The notes beneath the pieces are model-generated. The model saw only the letters and a list, made by a program, of their open reading frames with translations. It did no database searches and was not told the DNA's origin. 44,940 bases of DNA from an uncultured Clostridia bacterium (GTDB lineage: Bacteria; Bacillota; Clostridia; Oscillospirales; CAG-272), in contig CALCTA010000107.1 in NCBI GenBank assembly GCA_937893945.1, positions 1 through 44,940 on the forward strand, in the 5' to 3' direction. Positions within the stretch are counted from its first letter, which is position 1, and each line of letters starts with the position of its first letter. Positions 1 through 8,581 of this stretch are shown one piece after another. A program made the translations under genes and the position numbers.

Positions 1-1
1 A

Positions 2-868
2 AGAAGAACGCTCAAGAGCAATACCGAATACTATTCGCCAAACATAGTTTGCTCAGACAGATACGTATTGGTCTATGACAGTGCTTCGTCGGCGTTCTCG
101 GTATATAATTCATTCTCAAAGGTATATAACGAGCGTCTTTCGAGTCCGATAACCGATGCTTGCTTTGGCTCTGACGGCTCGTTTGCGGTAGCAACAAAGA
201 ACGAGGACAGCCAATCGGTAATATATCTCTACGGCAAGGATATAAAGCTTCGCGGAGATATAAGCGAGAGTAAGTATATCTTTGATATGGCGATAGGAGA
301 GGGCGGTGAACGCTTCTGCACGCTTACCTATCAAGCAGGAAGCGGAAAGGGAATGACAACGCTCAATCTTTACAATATCAAGAGCTCGGAGAACTCCGGA
401 AAGCTTGAGAGCATTGATATAGACGGCGAATTTCCTATAGGCTGCGCTTATCTCGACAACGGCAGAATAGCAGTCCTTACCAATCTGGCTATAAGAATAT
501 ATGATAAGGATCTTGACGAAAAAGAGAAGCATACCTTCTACGATGCCAATATCAGAGCCTTCAGGACAGGTGTTGAAGGAATATCGGTGGTTGTAAGCTC
601 GGATGCCGAGAAGAAGGTCATTGCCTATAACGAAAAGGGCGAATTCGCTTATGAGGATGACCTTGGCGAAAACGTCTCTGCAATAGAGCAGTGCGACGGT
701 TACCTCTTTTTGCGTACAGCCTCGGGTGTCATAAGGATAGATATGGACAATAACGAAAGAGAATTTCTCCCCTCGGAAAGCGGAAAAATGCTTATATACG
801 GCAGCGATACCGCGATGGTCTGCGGAGAAGCAAAGGCGGAATATCTCGTGTTTGGAAAAGACCGCTGA
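2..868 (+). CDS. Beta-propeller-like protein (DUF5711-like), 5' end cut by window
   Basis: The reading frame is open from base 2 to the TGA at 866-868 with no stop, so the true start lies outside the window and about 288 codons of the C-terminal part are seen. The protein is built from short beta-strand repeats ending in aromatic or aliphatic patterns (for example VLVYDSASSAFSVYN and IRIYDKDLDEKEKHTFYD), as in WD40/PQQ-like propellers, and it resembles DUF5711 proteins of Clostridia, usually membrane-anchored with an outside propeller. No catalytic residue is recognisable. A TTG at 68 could look like a start but lies inside the repeat fold. Function is unknown. It sits 45 nt upstream of pgsA on the same strand, so it may share a transcript with it. 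Confidence 0.7.
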   Translation, partial: RRTLKSNTEYYSPNIVCSDRYVLVYDSASSAFSVYNSFSKVYNERLSSPITDACFGSDGSFAVATKNEDSQSVIYLYGKDIKLRGDISESKYIFDMAIGEGGERFCTLTYQAGSGKGMTTLNLYNIKSSENSGKLESIDIDGEFPIGCAYLDNGRIAVLTNLAIRIYDKDLDEKEKHTFYDANIRAFRTGVEGISVVVSSDAEKKVIAYNEKGEFAYEDDLGENVSAIEQCDGYLFLRTASGVIRIDMDNNEREFLPSESGKMLIYGSDTAMVCGEAKAEYLVFGKDR

Positions 869-913
869 GCCGCGATTGCGGTACAATAAAAGTTTAAGGA
901 CGGATTCTTTGAA

Positions 914-1489
914 ATGAAGCTGAAAAATATCCCTAATATTTTATCAATAATACGAATTTTCCTTGTGTTTGTTTTCGTATTCGTATTTTTTGTGTTGGAC
1001 TCTCCAATAGGTGCGTTGATTGTTTTCTTGGTGGCAGGCGCTACAGACATAGTTGACGGATACCTCGCGAGAAGATTTAATTGGATAACGAATCTCGGAA
1101 AGATACTCGATCCGTTTGCGGATAAGCTTATGCAGTGTACGGCACTAATCTGTCTTTGCATAAAGAGATACGTTCCGCTCTGGTTCATGCTGATCTTTCT
1201 TGCTAAGGAGATAGGAACTTTACTTATAGGTCTTATAGTTATCAGACGCCGTAGCGTAGTCGTGGTCAGCAAATGGTACGGTAAGGCGGCTGTATGCCTC
1301 TTCTATCTGACTATATTCTTCTCCATAGTTTTCAGCGACTTCCTCGTAGAAAATCCCATTATCAGTGTACTTATGTTTGGCTTTGCGGCACTTTTTGCGC
1401 TTTGCTCATTCGCCGCATATATCAAGCATTATTCCAAGTTGAAGAAAGAAGAGATAGACAAGGGAACTATCCGAAAGGTAATAAAATAA
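914..1489 (+). CDS. pgsA: CDP-diacylglycerol--glycerol-3-phosphate 3-phosphatidyltransferase
   Basis: The 191-residue membrane protein should transfer a phosphatidyl group from CDP-diacylglycerol to glycerol 3-phosphate, the committed step to phosphatidylglycerol at the cytoplasmic membrane. The CDP-alcohol phosphotransferase signature DGxxARxxxxxxxxGxxxDxxxD is complete, from DGYLAR (around residue 49) to GKILDPFAD. Several hydrophobic helices follow (for example residues 11-30 and the C-terminal third), and length is normal for PgsA. The ATG at 914 follows AAGGACGG at 896-903. The gene is followed within 30 nt by the ClpE-type gene. Assignment to PgsA rather than another CDP-alcohol transferase rests on size and overall likeness to Firmicutes PgsA. 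Confidence 0.9.
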   Translation: MKLKNIPNILSIIRIFLVFVFVFVFFVLDSPIGALIVFLVAGATDIVDGYLARRFNWITNLGKILDPFADKLMQCTALICLCIKRYVPLWFMLIFLAKEIGTLLIGLIVIRRRSVVVVSKWYGKAAVCLFYLTIFFSIVFSDFLVENPIISVLMFGFAALFALCSFAAYIKHYSKLKKEEIDKGTIRKVIK

Positions 1490-1516
1490 ATCCGAAAGGG
1501 ATCGGTCGATATATTT

Positions 1517-3826
1517 ATGGTAATGTGTTCAAGATGCCACAAGCGTGTGGCGGTGGTTTTCGTAACCAAATTAGAGAATGGAAATAAGGTCAACGAGGGG
1601 CTTTGCATCAAATGCGCAAAGGATCTCGGTGTTCCGATAGATAATATGCTTGGCGACGTTATGAGCCAGTTTGGACTTTCTCCCGAGCAGGTAGAGGCTA
1701 TGGAGAATGAGTTTGGCGCGATGGTAGAAAAGGGAGAGATCCCCTCTGACAACGACGACCTTGAGGAAGGCGGTGCGCCTGCTATCGATATGCCTCAGCT
1801 CTTTAATAATTCAGGGCTTCCCACAGAGCAGCCAAGCGGCGCTAAAAATAAGAAAAAAGCAAAGGACTCGGGCGAGGAAAAGCCTAAGAAATATAAATTC
1901 CTTGACACCTATTGCCGCAATCTTACAAGAAGAGCGGCTGACGGAAAGCTTGACAGGATAATCGGCAGAGACCGAGAGCTTGAGCGAGTTATACAGATAC
2001 TCTGTCGCCGTCAGAAGAACAACCCCTGCCTTATCGGTGAGCCTGGTGTAGGTAAGACCGCTATAGCAGAGGCTCTCGCGCAGAGAATAGCAGACGGAAG
2101 CGTTCCGTTCAAGCTTCGCGGAAAGCAGATATATCTTGTGGATATGACCGCGCTCGTTGCGGGAACTCAGTTCCGCGGACAGTTTGAGTCAAGAATGATA
2201 GGACTTCTTAACGAGGTCAAGGAAGCGGGAAACGTTATCCTCGTTATCGACGAGGTGCATAATATCGTAGGTATCGGTGATTCCGAGGGAAGTGTTAACG
2301 CTGCAAATATCCTAAAACCCGCTCTCTCTCGCGGAGAGGTAAGGATAATCGGTGCTACCACTCTTAACGAGTACCGTAAGTATATTGAAAAGGATACCGC
2401 GCTTGAGCGCCGCTTTCAGCCTATTACTGTGGCTGAACCCTCTATCGAAGAAAGCGTAAAGATGCTCGAGGGCATCAAGCACTACTACGAGGAGTTCCAC
2501 TCTATCAGAATACCCGACGAGGTAGTAGCAAGAGCGGTTACTCTTTCTGAGAGATATATAACCGACAGATATTTGCCCGATAAAGCCATAGACCTGCTTG
2601 ACGAGGCGGCGTCTCACTTGTCTCTTACAAGCTCTGTGCTTAATGAAACTCAAGAAATACGCGAGCAGCTTATGGAGCTTAAGGATAAAAGGGAAGCACT
2701 TGAGGCAAATACCCCTGCTGATGAAAAGGAGACTCATAAGCGATATGAGGAGATAGCGGGAATAAAATCTCAGGAGATAAAGCTCTCAGAGAAGCTTCGC
2801 GCTCTTGAACCGTCCTGCGACAGCGTTGTGCTTACAGAGGCGGACATCGCAGAGGTCATTGAGGTCTGGACGGGAATTCCCGCGACTGACATAAGCGAGA
2901 ATGAATATGAGCAGATAGATAAGCTCGCGGACCGAATCAAGAAAAAGATAGTCGGTCAGGACGAGGCAGTTATGGCTGTGGCAAGAGCTATAAAGCGCAA
3001 CCGCGCGGGCATCTCCTATAAGCGTAAGCCTGTTTCATTTATCTTTGCGGGACCTACGGGTGTCGGAAAGACCGAGCTTGTCAAAACTCTGGCGGCAGAC
3101 CTTTTTCATTCTCCCGAGACACTTATCAGGCTTGATATGTCCGAGTTTATGGAGAAGCATTCTGTTTCAAGAATAATCGGAGCGCCTCCCGGATACGTCG
3201 GATATGACGAGGCAGGACAGCTTACCGAAAAGATACGCCGCAGACCCTATTCTGTAGTGCTCTTTGACGAGATAGAAAAGGCTCACCCCGACGTTCTCAA
3301 TATCCTTCTTCAGATACTTGACGACGGAAGAATAACCGACGCAAGAGGAAAGACAGTCAATTTTGAGAATACCGTTATAGTTATGACCACCAACGCAGGC
3401 TCTGACAATTCGGGCGCTACCGTAGGCTTCTTCTCTGAGGAAGCGTCTCTCTCCGAGAGTAAGACTATGAAGGCGCTCTCAGGCTTCCTGCGCCCCGAGT
3501 TTATTAACCGAGTAGATGAGATAATAACCTTCCGCTCGCTTGATGAGGCAGACTTTGAAAAAATCGCGCGTATTATGCTTGACGAGCTCAAGAGCGCCCT
3601 CGCGGAGAAGAATATAACCTTTAAGTATTCTCCTGCGGCGGCAGAGTATATCGCGAAGAATTCCTTCTCGCGTAAGTTTGGAGCGAGAAATATGCGCCGC
3701 TTTATCAGAGTGAACGTTGAGGACAGACTTGCTGAAAAGATAATCGCAGACTACTCTCGCCGCATAAGCGGAGTAGCACTTGGATATTCCAAGAAAGAAA
3801 ATAAATTAACTGTTGAGTGTATTTGA
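1517..3826 (+). CDS. clpE: ClpE-type AAA+ unfoldase with N-terminal zinc finger
   Basis: A 769-residue Hsp100 unfoldase expected to feed substrates to ClpP. It begins with a four-cysteine zinc finger (CSRC then CIKC within the first 40 residues), as in ClpE, and lacks the double Clp_N repeat of ClpC/ClpA. Two AAA+ modules follow: D1 with Walker A GEPGVGKT near residue 173 and Walker B VIDEVH, and D2 with GPTGVGKTE near residue 511 and FDEIEKAHP. A helical linker (about residues 380-430) separates them. The tripeptide VGF near residue 637 fits a ClpP-docking loop. ATGs at 1517 and 1523 are both possible starts; the ribosome binding site (AAAGGGA, 1496-1502) is far from both. No CtsR operator is visible upstream. 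The next gene starts two bases after the stop. Confidence 0.88.
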   Translation: MVMCSRCHKRVAVVFVTKLENGNKVNEGLCIKCAKDLGVPIDNMLGDVMSQFGLSPEQVEAMENEFGAMVEKGEIPSDNDDLEEGGAPAIDMPQLFNNSGLPTEQPSGAKNKKKAKDSGEEKPKKYKFLDTYCRNLTRRAADGKLDRIIGRDRELERVIQILCRRQKNNPCLIGEPGVGKTAIAEALAQRIADGSVPFKLRGKQIYLVDMTALVAGTQFRGQFESRMIGLLNEVKEAGNVILVIDEVHNIVGIGDSEGSVNAANILKPALSRGEVRIIGATTLNEYRKYIEKDTALERRFQPITVAEPSIEESVKMLEGIKHYYEEFHSIRIPDEVVARAVTLSERYITDRYLPDKAIDLLDEAASHLSLTSSVLNETQEIREQLMELKDKREALEANTPADEKETHKRYEEIAGIKSQEIKLSEKLRALEPSCDSVVLTEADIAEVIEVWTGIPATDISENEYEQIDKLADRIKKKIVGQDEAVMAVARAIKRNRAGISYKRKPVSFIFAGPTGVGKTELVKTLAADLFHSPETLIRLDMSEFMEKHSVSRIIGAPPGYVGYDEAGQLTEKIRRRPYSVVLFDEIEKAHPDVLNILLQILDDGRITDARGKTVNFENTVIVMTTNAGSDNSGATVGFFSEEASLSESKTMKALSGFLRPEFINRVDEIITFRSLDEADFEKIARIMLDELKSALAEKNITFKYSPAAAEYIAKNSFSRKFGARNMRRFIRVNVEDRLAEKIIADYSRRISGVALGYSKKENKLTVECI

Positions 3827-3828
3827 TA

Positions 3829-6585
3829 ATGAACGAAAAGTGGTTTGATCTATCGGTCGAGGAGATCGAGAAAAAGCTTAAGACCAACGCCGCCTCGGGA
3901 CTTTCTCCCAAGGCGGCTCGTTCCCGCGCGAGTATGCATAAAAAGGACGAGCCCTTCTTTACGGTAAAGAAAAGAAGGATAGATAAGCTCATTTTAGAGC
4001 TGTTTTCAGACATTTTTCTCGTCCTGCTTACGCTTCTCGCGATTTTTTCGCTCTTTTTTGAGGGAGATGCTTTTATTGGAAGCGCGATCCTCATAGTAAT
4101 TGTTATCAATTTGCTCTGGTCGCTGTTTTTGTATTACCGAGACAGACGCGGACTTGAGTCAATGTCGGATTTCTTTGCTCCCACAGCACGCGTAATACGC
4201 GGCGGAAAGCTTTATATAGCCGATTACAGAGACGTAGTCGAGGGCGACGTGATACTTATAGAAAAGGGCGATATCCTCGGTTGCGACGCGCGCCTCGTTC
4301 ATTCGGATAAGCTTACCGTCAGAATGAAGGTCGATAAAAAGACCGAGAAGCTTCTTGAAAAATATGCGAGTGGTGCTCTAAGACCCGACGAGATATATGC
4401 GGAAAATATGGTAAATATGGTTCACGCAGGCTCGGTAGTCGCAAGCGGAAGCGGAAGAGCGATCGTTACCTCGATAGGCAAATATACCTACCTTGGCGCT
4501 ATGACGGGCGGAATTGCGGAGATACCCTCAAAGGAGCTGCCGCGAGGACTTTCGCATCTGAAAAAGGAATGCTCAAAAATAGGAATGATCTTGCTTCTTT
4601 TGACGCTTCCTTTCTGTATATCAAGCTTTCTTTTCGGAAGCTTCCCCGGAGGGAACGTTTCTCTTTCCGAGGCGGTGCTCGTTGCGCTTTCTATAGGCGC
4701 TACGGCGATGCTTTCAAGAGCCTCAAACCTTTTCTGCGGATTTTTCGTGCGACATGTCCGCAGATCTGCTATATCCGAGAACCCCTGCATCATTCGTTCA
4801 CTTGCGGCGTTTGACGCTCTTGCGGATATGGATTACCTATTCTTGCTTGACGGAAGCATCGCCACAGATGGAATACTTCACTTTGATACACTTGCTACCG
4901 CCGACGGTGAGACAAGAAGCTTTGAGCGCGTAGGACAGAGCGCAAATCTGTTGTGCGAGCTGATAGCAATGTACGATAGCGCTCGCTCGTCTTCACTTGC
5001 CATGGGTGTAAGACCAAGTGCGGAGATTGACACGGGTATTGCTGAGTTTATGAGAAAAAGCGCCATTGATACTCATGCGCTTAAGATAAAATACTCCATA
5101 CAGTCCTATCTGCCGGGTATCGACAAGACGGCGAGAGATTCGGTGATATACTTAGATAAGGGAGTAAAAAAGGAGCTTAGCGTCTCCTTGTCAATAAAGC
5201 TTCTTGAAGAATGCCGCTTTGTTACCGTGGCAGGAGCGCCAAAGCCCCTGAGTGCAGAGGGCAGGGAAAATATTTCAAGAAGTATTTCTCAGTACACCTC
5301 TATGGGTAGGCGTGTAGTACTTTTTGCGCTTGGAACGGAGCAGGATAGATGCTTCGTGGGTATGCTTGTTCTTCGCGAAGGAGCAGACACCGAGCTTTCA
5401 AGCGCTATATCGGCAGTCCGAAAGAGCGGTGTCAGCATCATATCCTTTTCAAATTGTAAAGGAAGAAGCAATGCACCCGAGATACCCGATATGCTTAGGC
5501 AAGGAAATCGCGCTTATGCGGCAGACTTTGCGAGAAAAGGACTTCCCGCTGACCATTCATTTGGTAGCTACGACGAATATTGCGGCTTTTCTGCCGAGGA
5601 CATAGCACTTCTCGCAAGGCATGTAAAGTCCAAGGGAAAAGGCTTGATGATTTGCGGATTTACAGACTTTGCCGCTGAGGCTATAGGTGTGGCGGACGTG
5701 TTCGTTTCCTGCGCACCCGTAAGGACGGGAGTTTTCGGACACTTTGACGAGGAGATACGCTCGCTTGAGGTTCCGGGAGAGCAGAGCAGTGCTTCATGCG
5801 ATCAGACCGTCAAGGCTGAGGCAGATATCCTGCTTATGCGCCCGAAGAATAAGAAGGGCGGACTTGCGCCTTTGGCGGTGGCAGTCAGCTCCTGTAGGAT
5901 CGCTTACAGGAATCTCTTTGGATATATCAGATACTTTATATTTGCTTCGCTTATGCGGATAGTGGCTATAGGATTTCCAATGCTTTTTGGACAGATGTCA
6001 GGAGCGGCTATACATCTGCTTCTGCTCGGATTCCTTGCCGATATGGCGGCACTGCTGATCTTTATGAGAGACAACCGACGTGTAGGCGCGGAGAAAAAGA
6101 ATATCAAGAAGGAGCTTCTTGATACGAGCATCACCTCACTTCCCAAAAAGTATCTTCCGCTTACCGCGGCATCCTTGCTTGGCGCTGTGCTTACCTTGCT
6201 CATTCCTAATCTTATTGGACTTCTCGATATCTTTGGAAACTACATCTATAAAGCAGAATATACCTTTACAGCTCTTTTACTGCTTCAGCTCTCGCTGTTT
6301 ATATGCGTTTACGTAAAGGATATTCTCAGCAAGGCGCAGATGAGAAAGCTGTTTACCAATAAGGTGTTTATAATTGAGCTTGCCGTGGCATTCGTGCTTG
6401 TGCTTATATGCTTCCTTACTCCGCTGGGTAATCTGTTCGGACTTGTGAACAATCCTATCGTTTATCTTATTGCTTCATTCTTGCCTTCAATAGCGTTTTT
6501 GATATGCTTCTACGCTATGTCTTTCCCAAAGAAAAAGAAAACCGGAGAAGAGAAGAGCAAAAAGATGAGAAAAAAGCAAAAATAA
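3829..6585 (+). CDS. P-type-ATPase-like membrane protein without catalytic motifs (probable pseudoenzyme)
   Basis: A 918-residue protein with the order of a type II P-type ATPase: an N-terminal cation-ATPase-like domain, two helices (about 60-105), an actuator-like domain (RVIRGGKLYIADYRDVVEGD; later GSGRAIVTSIGKYTYLG), two helices (about 250-300), a large cytoplasmic region and six C-terminal helices (about 700-905). The catalytic motifs are not preserved: where DKTGTLT should follow helix 4 there is LLDGSIATDG (Asp341), the helix-4 PEGL is replaced by SIGATAM, no TGES is present, and the hinge GDGxND reads GFTD (610-613). It therefore should not form the phospho-aspartate. The ATG at 3829 is two bases after the clpE stop, so the two are co-transcribed and perhaps translationally coupled. 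A GTG at 3817 would overlap clpE and is less likely. Function unknown; the tail is strongly basic. Confidence 0.8.
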   Translation: MNEKWFDLSVEEIEKKLKTNAASGLSPKAARSRASMHKKDEPFFTVKKRRIDKLILELFSDIFLVLLTLLAIFSLFFEGDAFIGSAILIVIVINLLWSLFLYYRDRRGLESMSDFFAPTARVIRGGKLYIADYRDVVEGDVILIEKGDILGCDARLVHSDKLTVRMKVDKKTEKLLEKYASGALRPDEIYAENMVNMVHAGSVVASGSGRAIVTSIGKYTYLGAMTGGIAEIPSKELPRGLSHLKKECSKIGMILLLLTLPFCISSFLFGSFPGGNVSLSEAVLVALSIGATAMLSRASNLFCGFFVRHVRRSAISENPCIIRSLAAFDALADMDYLFLLDGSIATDGILHFDTLATADGETRSFERVGQSANLLCELIAMYDSARSSSLAMGVRPSAEIDTGIAEFMRKSAIDTHALKIKYSIQSYLPGIDKTARDSVIYLDKGVKKELSVSLSIKLLEECRFVTVAGAPKPLSAEGRENISRSISQYTSMGRRVVLFALGTEQDRCFVGMLVLREGADTELSSAISAVRKSGVSIISFSNCKGRSNAPEIPDMLRQGNRAYAADFARKGLPADHSFGSYDEYCGFSAEDIALLARHVKSKGKGLMICGFTDFAAEAIGVADVFVSCAPVRTGVFGHFDEEIRSLEVPGEQSSASCDQTVKAEADILLMRPKNKKGGLAPLAVAVSSCRIAYRNLFGYIRYFIFASLMRIVAIGFPMLFGQMSGAAIHLLLLGFLADMAALLIFMRDNRRVGAEKKNIKKELLDTSITSLPKKYLPLTAASLLGAVLTLLIPNLIGLLDIFGNYIYKAEYTFTALLLLQLSLFICVYVKDILSKAQMRKLFTNKVFIIELAVAFVLVLICFLTPLGNLFGLVNNPIVYLIASFLPSIAFLICFYAMSFPKKKKTGEEKSKKMRKKQK

Positions 6586-6618
6586 TTGTAAACAATTTGT
6601 TAATTTATAATATCGCAC

Positions 6619-6647
6619 TTGAAAAATATTTACAAGTATGATATAAT
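6619..6647 (+). promoter_or_regulatory. Sigma-A promoter of rpsB-tsf, extended -10
   Basis: TTGAAA (6619-6624) and TATAAT (6642-6647) are separated by 17 nt, with TG at 6639-6640 giving an extended -10 (TGn). Transcription should start near 6654, leaving a leader of about 145 nt before rpsB. Confidence 0.8.
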
Positions 6648-6654
6648 CAACTGT

Positions 6655-6798
6655 AATTTGCGTGTCGGCAAAGACTGACCGTGAAAATAATAATACACAC
6701 ACGTTCCATAGTGAGCGATCCGGTGTCGGCGGCAAGCGCGTGCGGTCGATTGGTCGTTGATGGTAACGTGGTGGAAAAAACCGAAGGAGGACATAAAA
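6655..6798 (+). promoter_or_regulatory. Candidate structured rpsB mRNA leader
   Basis: The space between the promoter and the S2 start is long and GC-rich compared with the promoter. ACGTTCCA (6701-6708) can pair with TGGTAACGT (6770-6778) with one bulge, enclosing a smaller stem CGAtCCG (6716-6722) with CGGTCG. The AAGGAGG at 6784-6790 lies just after the 3' arm. This layout suits autoregulation by S2, known in several bacterial groups. I cannot match it to a named family by eye. Confidence 0.45.
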
Positions 6799-7536
6799 AT
6801 GTCTGTTATTTCTATTAAGCAGTTGCTTGAAGCAGGTGTTCATTTCGGACACCACACAAGAAGATGGAACCCCAAAATGCAGGAGTACATCTTCACCGAG
6901 AGAAACGGTATCTACATCATTGACTTGCAGAAGACCGTTAAGAAGTTTGATGAAGCTTATGCTTTCATCCGTGATATCGCAGCAGAGGGCGGCAATGTTC
7001 TTTTCGTAGGAACAAAGAAGCAGGCAGCTGACGCTATCAAGGAAGAGGCTCTCCGTTGCGGAATGTACTACGTAAACGTACGTTGGCCCGGCGGTATGAT
7101 GACAAACTTCAAGACCATCAAGAAGTCCATCGGCAGACTCAACGCGCTCACGAAGATGCAGGAGGATGGCACATTCGATCTTCTTCCCAAGAAGGAAGTT
7201 GCTGCAAAGCAGAAGGAGATCTTTGACCTCGAGAAGAACTACGGCGGTATCAAGAACATGGATCAGCTTCCCGCTGCTATCTTCATCGTAGATCCCAAGA
7301 AGGAAAGAAACGCAGTTCTTGAGGCTAAGAAGCTTGGTATTCCGGTAGTTGCTATCGTTGACACCAACTGCGATCCTGACGATGCTGATTACGTAATTCC
7401 CGGTAACGATGACGCTATCCGCGCTATCAAGCTTATCTCTTCCGTACTTGCTGATGCAGTTATCGAAGGTAAGCAGGGCGAGCAGCTCACCGAGGCTCCC
7501 GCAGAGAACGCAGAGGCAGAGGCTGACGCTGAGTAA
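6799..7536 (+). CDS. rpsB: 30S ribosomal protein S2
   Basis: A 245-residue S2 protein of the small ribosomal subunit, bound between the head and body and needed for S1 and mRNA docking. The N terminus MSVISIKQLLEAGVHFGH and the blocks RRWNPKM, FVGTKKQA, RWPGGMMTN, VDPKKERNAVLEAKKL and DTNCDPDDADYVIPGNDDAIRAIKL are all typical. The start at 6799 is fixed by AAGGAGG eight bases upstream; an earlier in-frame ATG at 6757 lies inside the leader and has no such site. The acidic, alanine-rich tail is common in Clostridia. It forms an operon with tsf, as in most bacteria. Confidence 0.98.
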   Translation: MSVISIKQLLEAGVHFGHHTRRWNPKMQEYIFTERNGIYIIDLQKTVKKFDEAYAFIRDIAAEGGNVLFVGTKKQAADAIKEEALRCGMYYVNVRWPGGMMTNFKTIKKSIGRLNALTKMQEDGTFDLLPKKEVAAKQKEIFDLEKNYGGIKNMDQLPAAIFIVDPKKERNAVLEAKKLGIPVVAIVDTNCDPDDADYVIPGNDDAIRAIKLISSVLADAVIEGKQGEQLTEAPAENAEAEADAE

Positions 7537-7580
7537 TTTCAACTCGATTTAGTTAATAATACGAAAGGAATTATAAAGAT

Positions 7581-8513
7581 ATGGCAAACATTACAGCAAA
7601 AGACGTTGCCGAGCTCCGCGCTAAGACCGGTATCGGTATGATGGAGTGCAAGAAGGCTCTCGTAGAGGCTAACGGCGACGCAGAGGAAGCAATAAAGATC
7701 CTCCGTAAGAGAGGCGAGCTTAAGGCAGAGGCAAAGGCAGCTACAAGAATCGCTGCTGACGGTATCGTTGACGTTATGACCGCTGATGGCGTTACTGCTA
7801 TCGTTGAGGTCAACTCCGAGACTGACTTCGTTGCTAAGAACGCATCTTTCCAGGAGTTCGTAAAGAATATCCTTAAGACCATTATCGCAAACAAGCCCGC
7901 TGATGTTGATGCGCTTCTCGCGTCTACCTACGTTGATTCCGACGTAACCGTTGACGCTAAGCTCAAGGAAATGATCTTCGTTATCGGTGAGAAGCTCAGC
8001 ATCCGCCGCTTTGCTCTCGCAGAGGGTATCACCAGCACTTACATCCACGGTGCAGGCAGCATCGGTGTTGTTGTAAGCTTTGATGCTGATGAGGCTGTTG
8101 TGGCTAAGGAAGAGTTCGCAGCATTCATGAAGAACATCGCTCTTCAGATCGGCGCGTTCACCACTCCTTACCTTGACAGAGAGTCTGTTCCCGCATCCGT
8201 TATTGAGGATGAAAAGCAGATCATTCTTGCTCAGATGGCTAACGATCCCAAGAACGCTGGCAAGCCTGCTAACATTCTTGAGAAGATGGTTGTCGGTAAG
8301 CTCGGCAAGTTCTACGAGAACAACTGCCTGCTCGATATGGAGTACTTCAAGGACGACGATATCAAGGTTGGCAAGTACGTAGAGAACACCGCTAAAGAGC
8401 TTGGCGGTAACATCAAGATCACAGGTTTCTACCGTTTTGAGAAGGGCGAAGGCATTCAGAAGAGAGAAGAGAACTTTGCTGAAGAGATCGCAAAGCTCAC
8501 CAACAATCAGTAA
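7581..8513 (+). CDS. tsf: Translation elongation factor Ts
   Basis: A 310-residue nucleotide exchange factor that releases GDP from EF-Tu. The N-terminal UBA-like domain (AKDVAELRAKTGIGMMECKKAL) carries the signature that contacts EF-Tu, followed by EANGDAEEAIKILRKRG and the core SETDFVAKN. The length is near the usual 290-310 residues. The ATG at 7581 is preceded by AAAGGA at 7564-7569. It follows rpsB by 44 nt and ends just before an intrinsic terminator. Confidence 0.98.
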   Translation: MANITAKDVAELRAKTGIGMMECKKALVEANGDAEEAIKILRKRGELKAEAKAATRIAADGIVDVMTADGVTAIVEVNSETDFVAKNASFQEFVKNILKTIIANKPADVDALLASTYVDSDVTVDAKLKEMIFVIGEKLSIRRFALAEGITSTYIHGAGSIGVVVSFDADEAVVAKEEFAAFMKNIALQIGAFTTPYLDRESVPASVIEDEKQIILAQMANDPKNAGKPANILEKMVVGKLGKFYENNCLLDMEYFKDDDIKVGKYVENTAKELGGNIKITGFYRFEKGEGIQKREENFAEEIAKLTNNQ

Positions 8514-8535
8514 TTGATCTTGAATATATAAAAAT

Positions 8536-8566
8536 AAGGGAGATCAATTCTCCCTTGTTTTTTATT
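8536..8566 (+). terminator. Intrinsic terminator of rpsB-tsf
   Basis: An 8-bp perfect stem AAGGGAGA (8536-8543) / TCTCCCTT (8549-8556) with loop TCAAT is followed by GTTTTTTATT. It ends only about 16 nt before the gpsA start, and the gpsA ribosome binding site (AAAGGAG) follows directly. Confidence 0.85.
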
Positions 8567-8581
8567 GCAAAGGAGTCGTAT

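Noticed and set aside
4849..4872. Frameshift or assembly error as the cause of the missing DKTGTLT
   Set aside because: The frame stays open and protein-like on both sides, and three other distant motifs are degraded too.
6487..7542. A 351-codon minus-strand frame across rpsB and its promoter
   Set aside because: It runs antisense to S2 and through the consensus promoter, and shows no protein-like domain; a mirror of biased codons.
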